NCBI GenBank assembly: GCA_964250755.1
Contig: CAXUHB010000011.1
Coordinates: forward strand, 1-64,000
Length of the DNA stretch: 64,000 nt
Reading direction: 5' to 3'
Source of the DNA: DASWOJ01 sp964250755
Lineage (GTDB): Bacteria > Pseudomonadota > Alphaproteobacteria > Acetobacterales > Acetobacteraceae
The stretch's first letter is position 1. Each line of letters begins with the position of its first letter. The position numbers and the translations under genes are program-made. The notes below the pieces were generated by a model. That model made no database searches, had not been told where the DNA came from, and saw only the letters and a list, made by a program, of their open reading frames with translations. This document shows positions 27,155 through 36,068 of this stretch, in pieces.

Positions 27155-29082
27155 AGCGACGCCAGCAGGGCGTCGAGGTCAACTTCGGTCTCGCCCTCCG
27201 CCGCTGCCGCCGGCTCGGTGCTGAGGCCGGCGAGCAGGGCGTCGAGGTCCGTGTCCCCGCCGGACGACTCCGCAGGGGCGTCGGACCCCAGGCTGGCCAG
27301 CATGGCATCCAGGTCCACATCGTCTCCCCCCGAAGACGCGCCGTCCGCCACGGGCGCGTCCCCGCCCAGGCCGGCGAGCATCGCGTCCAAGTCAACGTCG
27401 TCCCCGGACGCTTCCGCGGATGCGTCCGCCGCTGCGCCAGCCGCTGCGCCAGCCGCGGCCGCAACGGGCGCTGCCGGAGCAGGCGCGGGGGCCGCCGGGT
27501 TGAAGGGCGCCCACGGACCCGCAAGGACCGGGCCGGCGACGGATGCGCTGCCGGCCAGGCGAATTTCTGGGCGGCCGCGCAGGCTGACGAGGGGCATGAC
27601 GTGGTAGCTGCCCGCCCGCGCCGTCTGGCGTTCCGACCACAGGCGTTCCGTGCAAGGCAGGGCCACCTGATCGCCGTCCGGGGCGGCATAGACGTAGTAA
27701 GGCATGTCGCCGATCACGCTGACCTGGCCCGGCTGCATCTTGGCGCCTGCCTTGCTCCAGGCTTGGGCCAACAGCAGCCCGGCTGCCGCCGCCGGGTTGG
27801 CCCACAGCATACCGGACAGTCCAGCCTCCCGCGTGAACTCCTCGAACTTGAAGGCGTCAATCGGGTCGCTGCGCTTGCCGTATGGCATCCGCAGCAGGAA
27901 GCGCACCGTCGCCAGCCCAAGGTAACGCGCGGCCCGCAACTCCTGCAGCGCCGTCCAGGCTTGGCGGATCAGCGGGTTCTGGTCCTCCATCGGGGTTTGC
28001 AGGGCGTCCGGCTCGATGGCGGACACGAAGGGCGCGCCGCCCGCGGCGGCCACCTGCGCCATGCGGCCCAGCAGATCGGCGTGCGGCGGCGACATCTCGA
28101 AGCCGTACAGCCCGATCACCGCCGACAGCGGCCCCTGGTCGGCGTCCATCGCCGGCTGCTCCACCAGCATGGCATGCAGCCCGGTCTCTTCCAGGACATC
28201 GGTGGCGGCGAGGTCCGCGGCCCACTCCTCGGCCGATACGTCGTACAGCACGATCTGGACGCGCGGCCCGGTCTCGATCCGGCGGACCAGCAGGTCCAGG
28301 GTGCGCCACAGCGCCTCCGCGGTCTGGAAGTCCGGGTGGTGCAGCACGCGGCGCATGGCGGCGGACAGCGCATCGTCCACCCGGGCCGTCAGCTCCGGCT
28401 GGCGCGCGTCGCGGGACGGCTGCACGAAGGGGCCGACCAGGCGGCGCACCAGCTCGTCCGCCGGGGACTCCTCCAGCACGGCGCCCTTGCGCCCGGTCAG
28501 GCGAGCGAAGTCGGACAGGCGCTTGTCGGTGGCGACCGCCGCGCCGCGGCTGCGCCGGCGCGGCGGCGGCAGGGCGTCCTCTCCGCTCCAGGACAGCACC
28601 TCCTTGGCGGCGCGGGCGAAGCCTGCCGTGCTGGCCAGGTTGCGACGCAGGGTCAGCAGCGACTCGAACATCTCGACGTTCTCGACGAGCTGGTCCGGGT
28701 GGAAATCATCCAGGCTGTTCAGCGGCACGGCCACCGCTGCGGCCTCCTCCCCGCCTTCCGCCAGGTTGAGCGTCAGAGACAGCTTCATGCGGGCCAGCAC
28801 GTCGTCCAGGCTGTCCACGTCCACCTGGATGGGCTTGCGCTTGCCCAGGGCTTCCCCGGTCTCCAGCTTGCCGGCGTTGGCCCGGCCGGAGAAGTCGCCA
28901 AGGACCGCGAGGCGGAAGCGTTTCGTTGGGCCAGCGGGTTGCTGCGGCCGGGCGATACGTCCGAAGCTCACTTCGTATTGCATGATGGGCATCCCGTCTG
29001 GTTGGGCCTTGGCAGGCCGGGCCGGCGCACCGGCAAATGCGCCGCAGCTTGCCGCAAGCAGTTCATTTTGGTCCAGAGACAT
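27151..29082 (-). CDS. TssB/TssC-like sheath fusion protein with C-terminal DLDALLA repeats
   Basis: The protein has 643 residues. Residues about 34-150 resemble TssB (FRLAVLGDFSGRANAGK, VDVDSLDDVLARM, NSLDDFHPDQLVENVEMF). Residues about 230-515 resemble the TssC core (RRVLHHPDFQTAEALWRTLD, VIGLYGFEMSPPHADLL, YLGLATVRFLLRMPYGKRSD, SGMLWANPA), but the TssC C-terminal handshake strands are not recognisable. A Pro/Ala linker (520-560) leads to four copies of a D-x-D-L-D-A-(M/L)-L-A-x-L motif. It lies 35 bases downstream of clpV. Proteins annotated as T6SS contractile sheath-domain proteins share this outline. It probably caps or starts the sheath, or recruits a factor through its repeats. An internal ATG at 28992 is an alternative start. 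Confidence 0.82.
   Translation of the reverse strand: MSLDQNELLAASCGAFAGAPARPAKAQPDGMPIMQYEVSFGRIARPQQPAGPTKRFRLAVLGDFSGRANAGKLETGEALGKRKPIQVDVDSLDDVLARMKLSLTLNLAEGGEEAAAVAVPLNSLDDFHPDQLVENVEMFESLLTLRRNLASTAGFARAAKEVLSWSGEDALPPPRRRSRGAAVATDKRLSDFARLTGRKGAVLEESPADELVRRLVGPFVQPSRDARQPELTARVDDALSAAMRRVLHHPDFQTAEALWRTLDLLVRRIETGPRVQIVLYDVSAEEWAADLAATDVLEETGLHAMLVEQPAMDADQGPLSAVIGLYGFEMSPPHADLLGRMAQVAAAGGAPFVSAIEPDALQTPMEDQNPLIRQAWTALQELRAARYLGLATVRFLLRMPYGKRSDPIDAFKFEEFTREAGLSGMLWANPAAAAGLLLAQAWSKAGAKMQPGQVSVIGDMPYYVYAAPDGDQVALPCTERLWSERQTARAGSYHVMPLVSLRGRPEIRLAGSASVAGPVLAGPWAPFNPAAPAPAPAAPVAAAAGAAAGAAADASAEASGDDVDLDAMLAGLGGDAPVADGASSGGDDVDLDAMLASLGSDAPAESSGGDTDLDALLAGLSTEPAAAAEGETEVDLDALLASL
27154..27402 (-). 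repeat. Four tandem copies of an acidic-hydrophobic 11-residue motif in the sheath-fusion C-terminus
   Basis: Residues about 561-572, 587-598, 609-620 and 631-643 of the fusion protein read DDVDLDAMLAGLG, DDVDLDAMLASLG, DTDLDALLAGLS and EVDLDALLASL, with Gly/Ser/Ala-rich spacers of 10-15 residues. Each would be a short amphipathic helix with acidic and Leu/Met faces, like short peptide docking motifs. The last copy is the exact C-terminus. Codons differ among the copies, so this is an old, selected protein repeat and not a recent DNA duplication. Confidence 0.85.
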
Positions 29083-29117
29083 TTGGCATGGGGCTGCGCG
29101 TCCGGTGGCTGCGCGCG

Positions 29118-31754
29118 TCAGCCCACTGCGTAGCTCAGCTCCCCGCCCTCCACGCCCACGTGGACCGTCCTGATCTCCTGCCCCTCCAGCTGGCGGGTCA
29201 GGAACTCGGTGCTCAGGCTCGGCAGCATCGTGTTGGTCAGGATCGCGTCTATCATCCGTCCGCCGCTCTCAGGTTCGGTGCAGCGGCTGGCGATCAGTGC
29301 CACCACGCCGTCGTCGTAGGTCATCGCCACCTTGTGCCGCTCCCCGATGCGGGACACCACGCGGCCCAGCTGCAGCCGGATGATGTCGCCCATCACCGCG
29401 TCGCTCAGCGGGTAGTAGGGGATCACCAGCAGCCGTCCCAGCAGCGCCGGCGGGAACACCTTCAGCAGCGGCTCTCGCAGCGCCTTCGCCATCTCCTCCG
29501 GCTCGGGCATCAGCTCGGGGTCGCTGCACATGCCCATGATGAGCTGCGTGCCGACGTTGGAGGTCAGCAGGATCAGCGTGTTCTTGAAGTCTATGGTCCG
29601 GCCCTCGCCATCCTCCATCACGCCCTTGTCGAACACCTGGAAGAAGATCTCGTGCACGTCCGGGTGGGCCTTCTCCACCTCGTCCAGCAGCACGACCGAG
29701 TAGGGCTTGCGCCGCACCGCCTCGGTCAGCACCCCGCCCTCGCCATAGCCGATGTAGCCCGGCGGCGCGCCTTTGAGGGTCGAGACGGTGTGCGCCTCCT
29801 GGAACTCGCTCATGTTGATGGTGATGACGTTCTGCTCGCCGCCGTACAGCGCCTCCGCCAGCGCCAGCGCGGTCTCCGTCTTGCCGACGCCGGAGGGGCC
29901 GCACAGCATGAACACGCCGATGGGCTTGGACGGGTTGTCCAGCCCGGCCCGTGCGGTCTGCACGCGCTTGCTGATGAGCTGCAGCGCGTGGGACTGGCCG
30001 ATGATCCGCCGGCCCAGGCTGGTGGGCAGGGTCAGCACCGCCTGCACCTCGTTCTTGACCATGCGGCCCACGGGGATGCCGGTCCAGTCGCCGACCACGG
30101 CGGCCACTGCCTGCTCGTCCACGCTGGGCAGGATCAGCGGGGTCTCGCCCTGGTGGCTGGCAAGTTGGCCTTGCAGGGCGCGCACCTCGGCCAGCGTCGC
30201 GGCCGGGTCCTCCGCCGTGCCCTCCCGCAGGGCGGCACGTTTGTCGAGCAGTTGGTCCACCAGCTCCTTCTCCGCGGTCCAGCGCTCCTCCAGCCCCGCC
30301 AGCGCCGCCTGCTGCGCCTCCAGGCCAGACTCCGCTGCGGCCTTGCGGGCCGCCGTGTCCACGCCCACGGCGGACTCGCGGGCGATGATCGCAAGCTCGG
30401 TCTCAAGGGCTTGGATGCGGCGGCGGCAGTCGTCCACCGCAGCGGGCACGGCGTGCTGGCTGACGGCCACGCGGGCGGCTGCAGTGTCCAGCAGGCTGAC
30501 GGATTTGTCGGGCAACTGGCGCGCGGGGATGTAGCGGTGGGACAGGCGCACCGCGGCCTCGATGGCCTCGTCCAGGATCTGCACGCGGTGGTGCTTCTCC
30601 AGCGGCAGTGCGATGCCGCGCATCATCAGGATGGCCTTGGCCTCGGACGGCTCGTCCACCTGCACGACCTGGAAGCGCCGGGTCAGGGCAGGGTCCTTCT
30701 CGAAGTATTTCTTGTACTCGGCCCAGGTGGTTGCCGCGATGGTGCGGAGCGTGCCGCGGGCCAAGGCGGGCTTCAGCAGGTTGGCTGCGTCCCCCGTGCC
30801 GGCTGCGCCGCCGGCGCCGATGAGGGTGTGCGCCTCGTCAATGAACAGGATGACCGGCTTGGGGGAGGACTGCACCTCCTCGATCACCTGGCGCAGGCGG
30901 TTCTCGAACTCGCCCTTCATGCTGGCGCCAGCTTGCAGCAGGCCGATGTCCAGGGTCAGCAGGCTCACGTCCTTCAGTGCGGGCGGCACGTCGCCGGCGA
31001 CGATGCGGTGGGCGAAGCCCTCCACGACGGCCGTCTTGCCCACCCCGGCCTCCCCGGTCAGGATCGGGTTGTTCTGGCGGCGGCGCATCAGGATGTCCAC
31101 GACCTGGCGGATTTCCGTGTCGCGCCCGACGATGGGATCCAGCTCGCCCTTGCGGGCGCGCTCCGTCAGGTCCACGGCGTACTTCGCCAGCGCCTCCCCC
31201 TTGCCCATCGCGGCCGGGGCCATCGCGCCGCTGGCCTCGCCGGGCGCGGCGCTGCCGTCCGTTGCCGCCATGCCGGCTTCCGGCGACCCCGCCGTGACCT
31301 TGTCGAAGCCGTCGCCCAGCGCCTCTGCCTTCACGCGGTCGAACTGGCGGCTGATGCCCAGCAGCACGCTGCGCAGCCCGCCGGTCCTCATGCCGGCCAG
31401 CATCAGGTGGCCGGTGCGCACCTGGCCCTCCCCGAACATCAAGGTCGCCAGCACCCAGGCGCGTTCGATCATCTCCTCGATGTGCGGGGAGAAGTCGGAG
31501 ATGGCGGTGGCGCCCCGCGGCAGCCGATCCAGGGCGGCGGTCATGTCGGCGGCCAGGCGCGACGGGTCCAGCTCGAAGTGGCGAATGATGCGGTGCAGGT
31601 CGGAATCTTGCCCCTGCAAAACCTGGTGCAGCCAATGCACCAGCTCGACGTATGGGTTGCCCCGCAGCTTGCAGAACACCGTCGCGCCCTCGATGGCCTT
31701 GTAACCGGCGGGGTTCAGCTTGCCGAACAGCGTGCTCCGGCTGATCTCGGTCAT
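29118..31754 (-). CDS. clpV: ClpV (TssH) sheath-recycling AAA+ ATPase
   Basis: This 878-residue two-ring AAA+ protein has an N-domain (about 1-150) that binds the sheath, a first ATPase with Walker A GEAGVGKT at 234-241, a coiled middle region (about 400-530), and a second ATPase with GPSGVGKTE and VVLLDEVEKAHPDV. The start is the ATG whose bases overlap the TGA of tssG (ATGA); a longer open frame upstream only runs antiparallel to the coding logic of tssG and is not the gene. ClpV disassembles contracted sheaths by pulling TssC, and TagJ, encoded four genes upstream, assists it in some systems. It must cope with two TssC types here. Confidence 0.96.
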   Translation of the reverse strand: MTEISRSTLFGKLNPAGYKAIEGATVFCKLRGNPYVELVHWLHQVLQGQDSDLHRIIRHFELDPSRLAADMTAALDRLPRGATAISDFSPHIEEMIERAWVLATLMFGEGQVRTGHLMLAGMRTGGLRSVLLGISRQFDRVKAEALGDGFDKVTAGSPEAGMAATDGSAAPGEASGAMAPAAMGKGEALAKYAVDLTERARKGELDPIVGRDTEIRQVVDILMRRRQNNPILTGEAGVGKTAVVEGFAHRIVAGDVPPALKDVSLLTLDIGLLQAGASMKGEFENRLRQVIEEVQSSPKPVILFIDEAHTLIGAGGAAGTGDAANLLKPALARGTLRTIAATTWAEYKKYFEKDPALTRRFQVVQVDEPSEAKAILMMRGIALPLEKHHRVQILDEAIEAAVRLSHRYIPARQLPDKSVSLLDTAAARVAVSQHAVPAAVDDCRRRIQALETELAIIARESAVGVDTAARKAAAESGLEAQQAALAGLEERWTAEKELVDQLLDKRAALREGTAEDPAATLAEVRALQGQLASHQGETPLILPSVDEQAVAAVVGDWTGIPVGRMVKNEVQAVLTLPTSLGRRIIGQSHALQLISKRVQTARAGLDNPSKPIGVFMLCGPSGVGKTETALALAEALYGGEQNVITINMSEFQEAHTVSTLKGAPPGYIGYGEGGVLTEAVRRKPYSVVLLDEVEKAHPDVHEIFFQVFDKGVMEDGEGRTIDFKNTLILLTSNVGTQLIMGMCSDPELMPEPEEMAKALREPLLKVFPPALLGRLLVIPYYPLSDAVMGDIIRLQLGRVVSRIGERHKVAMTYDDGVVALIASRCTEPESGGRMIDAILTNTMLPSLSTEFLTRQLEGQEIRTVHVGVEGGELSYAVG

Positions 31755-32821
31755 TGCGGCGTTCCTTCGTTGAGCGGTGTCGCTGAGAGGGATTTGCGGG
31801 CCATGCTGTCTGCGCCGGCGGCCAGGACCAGGTCGGCGGCGTCCTGCAGGCCGCGGCGCGGCTTGAGCCAGGTGGTCCAGCCCAGCCGCCCGGAGCGGCC
31901 CAGGCGGGTGTCCGGCACCTCCCGCCGGCGCAGCACGAACTGCACGTCCCAGGCCAGCAGGTCCCCGGCATAGTTGCGGACCAGCGGCACCAGCTTGTGG
32001 AAGCTGAGGCCGCCCGGCAGCAGCCGCTCGTACTCGCAAAGCGTGAGCGGGCCGAATACGAGGCGGAATTTGTGCTGGCGGCTCCAGACCTGCCGGCCCA
32101 GCAGCGCCCCGCCGCCGAGCTGCGCGGGCGCGCCGCTCTCCGCAAGCCGGGTGTGGTCCGCGTCCGGCAGCGTCAGCCAGGCGCCCACGAAGCACTCGAT
32201 CCGCACCGGTGTCGTGAAGAACGCGGACAGGATTGCCGACAGGCCCTCGGCGTGGCGGGTCTGGTTGGCCAGCAGCCCGGCGAAGTGCAGCTTCGTCAGG
32301 TCCGGCATCGCGTCCCGGTTTCGCAGGGCCGGGGACCCCAGCCCAGCCAGCGCGCCGGCGTATGCCGCGAAGCGGTCGGCATCAGGACGGTCGAAGCTGA
32401 CCACAGGGCGCACGTCGGCCCAGGCGCGATACATCAGCGACAGCGCCCGATGATGGAACAGGTCGGCGAAGCGCCCGAGGGTCGGGTCGCGCTCGTTCCG
32501 CTGCCGGTCGCGCGCATACTCCGTCAGGTGCAGCGGCAGCGGCCCGTCGGGGCCGAACAGGCCGAAGAAGTGGACCACCAGCCGGTCCGCCCGCCCGTCC
32601 TGGCCAGGCTCCCAGCCCGCCAGCATGGCCGAGGCGAACTCTACTGATGCTTCCTGCGCCAGCCGGACCGCGTCCTGCGCCGGGCGCACGCTTTGGCCGA
32701 AGCGGGGGCGGCTGCGGTGCAGCGCCTCCAGCCGGCGCATCACCTGGTTGAAGTCGTGCGCGTGCGGGGCCGCCGCGACCTCATCTGCCACCGAAGGCGC
32801 CGCAAGCGTCGGCACGGGCAT
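31751..32821 (-). CDS. tssG: TssG baseplate protein
   Basis: This 356-residue VasB/ImpH family protein contains the typical N-terminal FNQVMRRLEALHRSRPRFGQ (helical segment binding TssF), EVEFA-type strand (SVEFASAMLAG), FFGLFGPDGPLPLHLTEYAR, and the QYKFRL-like block (WSRQHKFRLVFGPLTLCEYE). The open frame reaches 33292, but the region above 32821 overlaps tssF and does not resemble TssG. The ATG at 32821 lies 11 bases after the tssF stop and fits the family N-terminus. TssG and TssF form the baseplate wedge with TssE and TssK. The gene overlaps clpV by four bases. Confidence 0.94.
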   Translation of the reverse strand: MPVPTLAAPSVADEVAAAPHAHDFNQVMRRLEALHRSRPRFGQSVRPAQDAVRLAQEASVEFASAMLAGWEPGQDGRADRLVVHFFGLFGPDGPLPLHLTEYARDRQRNERDPTLGRFADLFHHRALSLMYRAWADVRPVVSFDRPDADRFAAYAGALAGLGSPALRNRDAMPDLTKLHFAGLLANQTRHAEGLSAILSAFFTTPVRIECFVGAWLTLPDADHTRLAESGAPAQLGGGALLGRQVWSRQHKFRLVFGPLTLCEYERLLPGGLSFHKLVPLVRNYAGDLLAWDVQFVLRRREVPDTRLGRSGRLGWTTWLKPRRGLQDAADLVLAAGADSMARKSLSATPLNEGTPQ

Positions 32822-32832
32822 CGCGTCCAAGG

Positions 32833-34710
32833 CTAAAGCACCGGCCGGGTGCCGAGGCGCAGCGGCCAGCGCATGACCTGGCCGCGGTCGGGGCAGCGCA
32901 GCGTCGTCTCCGTGAAGCCGTTGATGCCCACGTACTTGGCGAAGAACCGCTCCAGCACGCTCGCCAGCAGCACCGCGCCGCTGCCGCCAAACGGCGCCTC
33001 GTCCATCGTGAGCGTCAGGCCCAGGCCGCGCCCGGCGGCCATGGGGCCGCTGCCGGGAATGCGCCGGATGATGGTGTCGGATGCAACCGACAGCAGGCCC
33101 TCCAGTTGCCGGGCGGCAACGGCGGCATTTTGCGGCACATACAGGCGCAGCAGCTCCCGCAGCGCCGCCGCCCCCTGCAGCTCGTCCGTGTCCACCAAGC
33201 TGAGATAGTTGAGGTTGAGATGGCTGATGAACCGCCATGCGTACTCGCCATCCCCCCGGCAGGGCCGCGGCGGGGTCGGGCCGACGACGCAACGGACAGA
33301 CGCGACGGGCGCGCTGACGACGATGGTGAAATCGGTGGACTGCCGCCCGACCGGCATGGCCAGCGGCAGGTCGCGGTTGGTGCAGAGCAGGTCCAGCCCC
33401 AACTGCCGCAGGTCGCGGCTGGTGGGTGCCTGCGCCGCGTCCACCAGCGAGATGAACAGGTCGTGCCCCAGGTAGGACGACCGCGGCCCGCGCTGCCGGG
33501 CGCGCGACGACAACTGCCGAGGCTGGCGCCGCAGCGTGTAGTAGCTGTTGTGGCCGGGCTGCCGGCTGAGGTCGTTGGCGGCATAGAACGGCAGGAAGCG
33601 CTGCGGTGCGCTGCCGTCGCTGCCGTAGCCCTCCACCCCGCGCACGTCATAGACCTCGAAGTCCATGGGGCGCATCCGGTCGGGGACGACCTGGTGCTCG
33701 GCCTCGCGTCCGCCCAGGTTGACCCGGTCGCCCCTGCGGGGGAACAGGTTGATGGCCGGCGTGCAGAACAGCATCATGGAGCCGGCGTCGAAGCTGCTGG
33801 CCAGCAGAGGGTCGGCGCGGTCCAGCAGGACGATCAGCTCCAGTTCGCCTGTCGTGGAGCGGATGACGGCGCGGTCCAGCCCCTCGATGGCCACGAACAG
33901 GAAGCGCTCGGGCATCGCGTAGTACTCTTGCAGCAGCCGGTAGCCGTCGAAGGATTGCGGCACGCGGGGCAGCAGCGCCTCCTCCCTGTCGAAGCCCAGC
34001 GGGCGGATGGAGGCGGCAGGCAGGGTCTCGGACCAGGGCAGGGGGCGCGCCGCGGGCCGGGCATGGACCTGGACGACGTTGCACACGAGCTGCTCATACA
34101 GCCGCATCCGCGCACCCTCGGCCCCGCCGAGAAAAAACACCAGGCGCTCCAGCGCGAGCTTGTTCAGCGGCATCTCGCCCGTGACCTTCAGGCGCAGGCG
34201 TATGGCGGCCTTCACGTTGCGGCGCTCCGGCAGCCCCAGGGCGACGACAGCGGCAGGCGACCCGATGTAGTCGGCCTCCGCCAGCTCGATGGGCAGGAGC
34301 TGCACCGGGTGGGCCGTGCGGAACTCGCAGTTGGTCTGGTCCTCGGTGCCCAGCAGGCTCCGCAGCTCCGTGCCCGGCGGCAGCAGCACGCCGTCGGCGT
34401 TGCCGCGCAGCGCCGAATCGGGCTGGAAGCGCACGACGGCCATCGCGGGCGTCGGTGCGAGGTAGTGCGGATAGACCATCTGCAGCAGGGACTGCGTGAA
34501 GGTCGGGAACTCCGCCGCCATCTTCATCTGCACGCGGGCGGTCAGGAACGCGAAGCCCTCCAGCAGCCGCTCCACGTAGGGGTCCGTCACCTCCGTGTTG
34601 CCCAGGCCCAGCCGGGCCGCGACCTTCGGGAACTCGGCGGCGAACTCGCCGCCCATGTCGCGCATGAAGGCAAGCTCGGACTCGTAGAATTGCAGCAGGC
34701 GCGGGTCCAT
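32833..34710 (-). CDS. tssF: TssF baseplate protein
   Basis: This 625-residue ImpG/VasA family protein starts with the diagnostic MDPRLLQFYESELAFMRDMG and FAAEFPKVAARLG. It also has DPYVERLLEGFAFLTARVQ and FPTFTQSLLQMVYPHYLAPTP near the N-terminus and YLSLVDTD plus GRGLGLTLTMDE in the C-terminal half. Length is normal. It forms two copies per wedge with TssG. The ATG overlaps the tssE stop by one base (TGATG) and it is followed closely by tssG, so tssE-F-G-clpV is one coupled unit. Confidence 0.96.
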   Translation of the reverse strand: MDPRLLQFYESELAFMRDMGGEFAAEFPKVAARLGLGNTEVTDPYVERLLEGFAFLTARVQMKMAAEFPTFTQSLLQMVYPHYLAPTPAMAVVRFQPDSALRGNADGVLLPPGTELRSLLGTEDQTNCEFRTAHPVQLLPIELAEADYIGSPAAVVALGLPERRNVKAAIRLRLKVTGEMPLNKLALERLVFFLGGAEGARMRLYEQLVCNVVQVHARPAARPLPWSETLPAASIRPLGFDREEALLPRVPQSFDGYRLLQEYYAMPERFLFVAIEGLDRAVIRSTTGELELIVLLDRADPLLASSFDAGSMMLFCTPAINLFPRRGDRVNLGGREAEHQVVPDRMRPMDFEVYDVRGVEGYGSDGSAPQRFLPFYAANDLSRQPGHNSYYTLRRQPRQLSSRARQRGPRSSYLGHDLFISLVDAAQAPTSRDLRQLGLDLLCTNRDLPLAMPVGRQSTDFTIVVSAPVASVRCVVGPTPPRPCRGDGEYAWRFISHLNLNYLSLVDTDELQGAAALRELLRLYVPQNAAVAARQLEGLLSVASDTIIRRIPGSGPMAAGRGLGLTLTMDEAPFGGSGAVLLASVLERFFAKYVGINGFTETTLRCPDRGQVMRWPLRLGTRPVL

Positions 34711-35216
34711 CAGGAGCGCCCCTTGTCCGTCACGACGGCGATGCGGGTTTCCAGCTCGATGGATGTCTCAAGGAACAGTTGCTGCGGCACGGGCTGCGCC
34801 CACAACTCGCCGCTGATCTCCAGCACGAGCGTCGGCAGGCCCTTGCTGCGGTTCAAGGGGCGGGCGCGGACCTGCAGCGTCTCTGGGCGGATCCTCGGCT
34901 CGTAGGCGCGGATCGCGTCGGCCACCATGCGCTCCAGCGAGCCGGTGCGCTGGTCCAGCGCCTGCGACCCGGCAATTCCCGGAATGCCGAAGTTCAACGT
35001 GCTGCGCGCCGCCAGCGACCCTGCCGGCAGGCTGTCCACGGTGTCCAGGTTGGTCGCGTTCAGCAGCCAGCCCAGGTCGCGCAGCACGGCCTTGCGGAGC
35101 TGCGCCATCGTTAGCGTCTGCTGGTCCAGTGCCTCCTTGCGATTGTCCGGCGCGAGGTCGGTCAGGCGGTCCAGCAAGGAGGGTTGCAGGCGCTCCGCCC
35201 GGTTCAGGTCGGCCAT
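34710..35216 (-). CDS. tssE: TssE baseplate protein (gp25-like)
   Basis: This 168-residue gp25/lysozyme-like baseplate protein has LQPSLLDRLTDLAPDN near the N-terminus, LRKAVLRDLGWLLNATN in the middle and IRAYEPRIRPETLQVR, the conserved arginine-containing segment of the gp25 fold. TssE joins the baseplate to the sheath. It starts one base upstream of the tagJ-to-tssE junction (the tagJ stop is at 35217), with no gap, and overlaps tssF by one base. Nothing in it is unusual. Confidence 0.93.
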   Translation of the reverse strand: MADLNRAERLQPSLLDRLTDLAPDNRKEALDQQTLTMAQLRKAVLRDLGWLLNATNLDTVDSLPAGSLAARSTLNFGIPGIAGSQALDQRTGSLERMVADAIRAYEPRIRPETLQVRARPLNRSKGLPTLVLEISGELWAQPVPQQLFLETSIELETRIAVVTDKGRS

Positions 35217-36068
35217 CTAGCTCGGCGGCGCGGCGCCGTCCCCCTGGGGACCATCAGGCACCTCACCAGCATCACCGCCGAGGGTGAGCGTGCGGAGGTC
35301 CAGCACCGCCACGTCGGCGTCCCCGGTCGTGAACACGCGCTGCCCCAGGCCCAGCGCCCAGCCGTCGTCGGGCGCACCCTGCTCCATCCACTCGGTCCGG
35401 CGGCCCAGGGCGATCAGAGGATCGGCGGCAGCGGCGCTGCCGGGGTAGCGGGACGGGATGAAGCCGACCGTCGTGCCGCCGTTGATCCAGGTGAAGTCCA
35501 CGGGGAACCACACCTGGTCGCGCAAGTCCGCCGGCGCTTCCGCCTCGATGGCGCGGATGTGCTGCAGGGGTATCCAGTAGTAGGTGCCGTCCACGATGGC
35601 TTCCAGCACGGGACCGAGGCGCGGGTCGGCGTCGGCGATCCAGTCGAACGGCACGCCGTTGGCGACGCCAGGCACCGCGTCGGCCTGGTCGAACGCCTGG
35701 TCGCGGAGAGGCCCGGCCGCAGCGGCGGCCCCGGACGCGAGCGCCCGGTTGGCCTCGACCAGCAGCGGCGCCCAGGGCAGCGGGTGGCCGAACAGCGTCG
35801 GCGTGCGGGCGCCTGCGAACACGCCCTCCCGCACCATTTCGCACCGTATCAGGGTGCGGTAGGCCTCCGCCATCGGCAGCGCCTCGGGATCAAGCTCGGC
35901 GGCAAGCTGGAGCTGGGTCAGCGCCCGCTCCCACTCGCCGAAGACGCACAGCATCTGGAACAGGAAGGTCCGCAAGCCCGCATCGCGCGGGGCCTTGCGG
36001 ACCTCCTGCTTGAGGGCCGCGAAGGCCCCGCGCGCGTCGCCATCCCTGAGCAGATGGCGAGCGTCCAT
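35217..36068 (-). CDS. tagJ: TagJ (ImpE/SciE family) T6SS accessory protein
   Basis: This 283-residue ImpE-family protein has a TPR-like helical N-terminus (LLRDGDARGAFAALKQEVRK, FLFQMLCVFGEWERALTQLQ, DPEALPMAEAYRTLIRCE) and a beta-rich C-terminal part (GTYYWIPLQHIRAIEAEAP, DFTWINGGTTVGFIPSRYPG). TagJ binds the N-terminal helix of TssB and ClpV in Pseudomonas-type systems and speeds sheath recycling. It begins immediately after the hcp stop, with no gap, and runs straight into tssE. A TagJ fits T6SS clades in which ClpV cannot use a TssC N-terminal motif alone. Confidence 0.92.
   Translation of the reverse strand: MDARHLLRDGDARGAFAALKQEVRKAPRDAGLRTFLFQMLCVFGEWERALTQLQLAAELDPEALPMAEAYRTLIRCEMVREGVFAGARTPTLFGHPLPWAPLLVEANRALASGAAAAAGPLRDQAFDQADAVPGVANGVPFDWIADADPRLGPVLEAIVDGTYYWIPLQHIRAIEAEAPADLRDQVWFPVDFTWINGGTTVGFIPSRYPGSAAAADPLIALGRRTEWMEQGAPDDGWALGLGQRVFTTGDADVAVLDLRTLTLGGDAGEVPDGPQGDGAAPPS

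Noticed and set aside
31755..32195. N-terminal extension of ClpV to 1,025 residues
   Set aside because: The extension lies within tssG in another frame; the ATGA overlap at 31751-31754 and the family N-terminus set the start.
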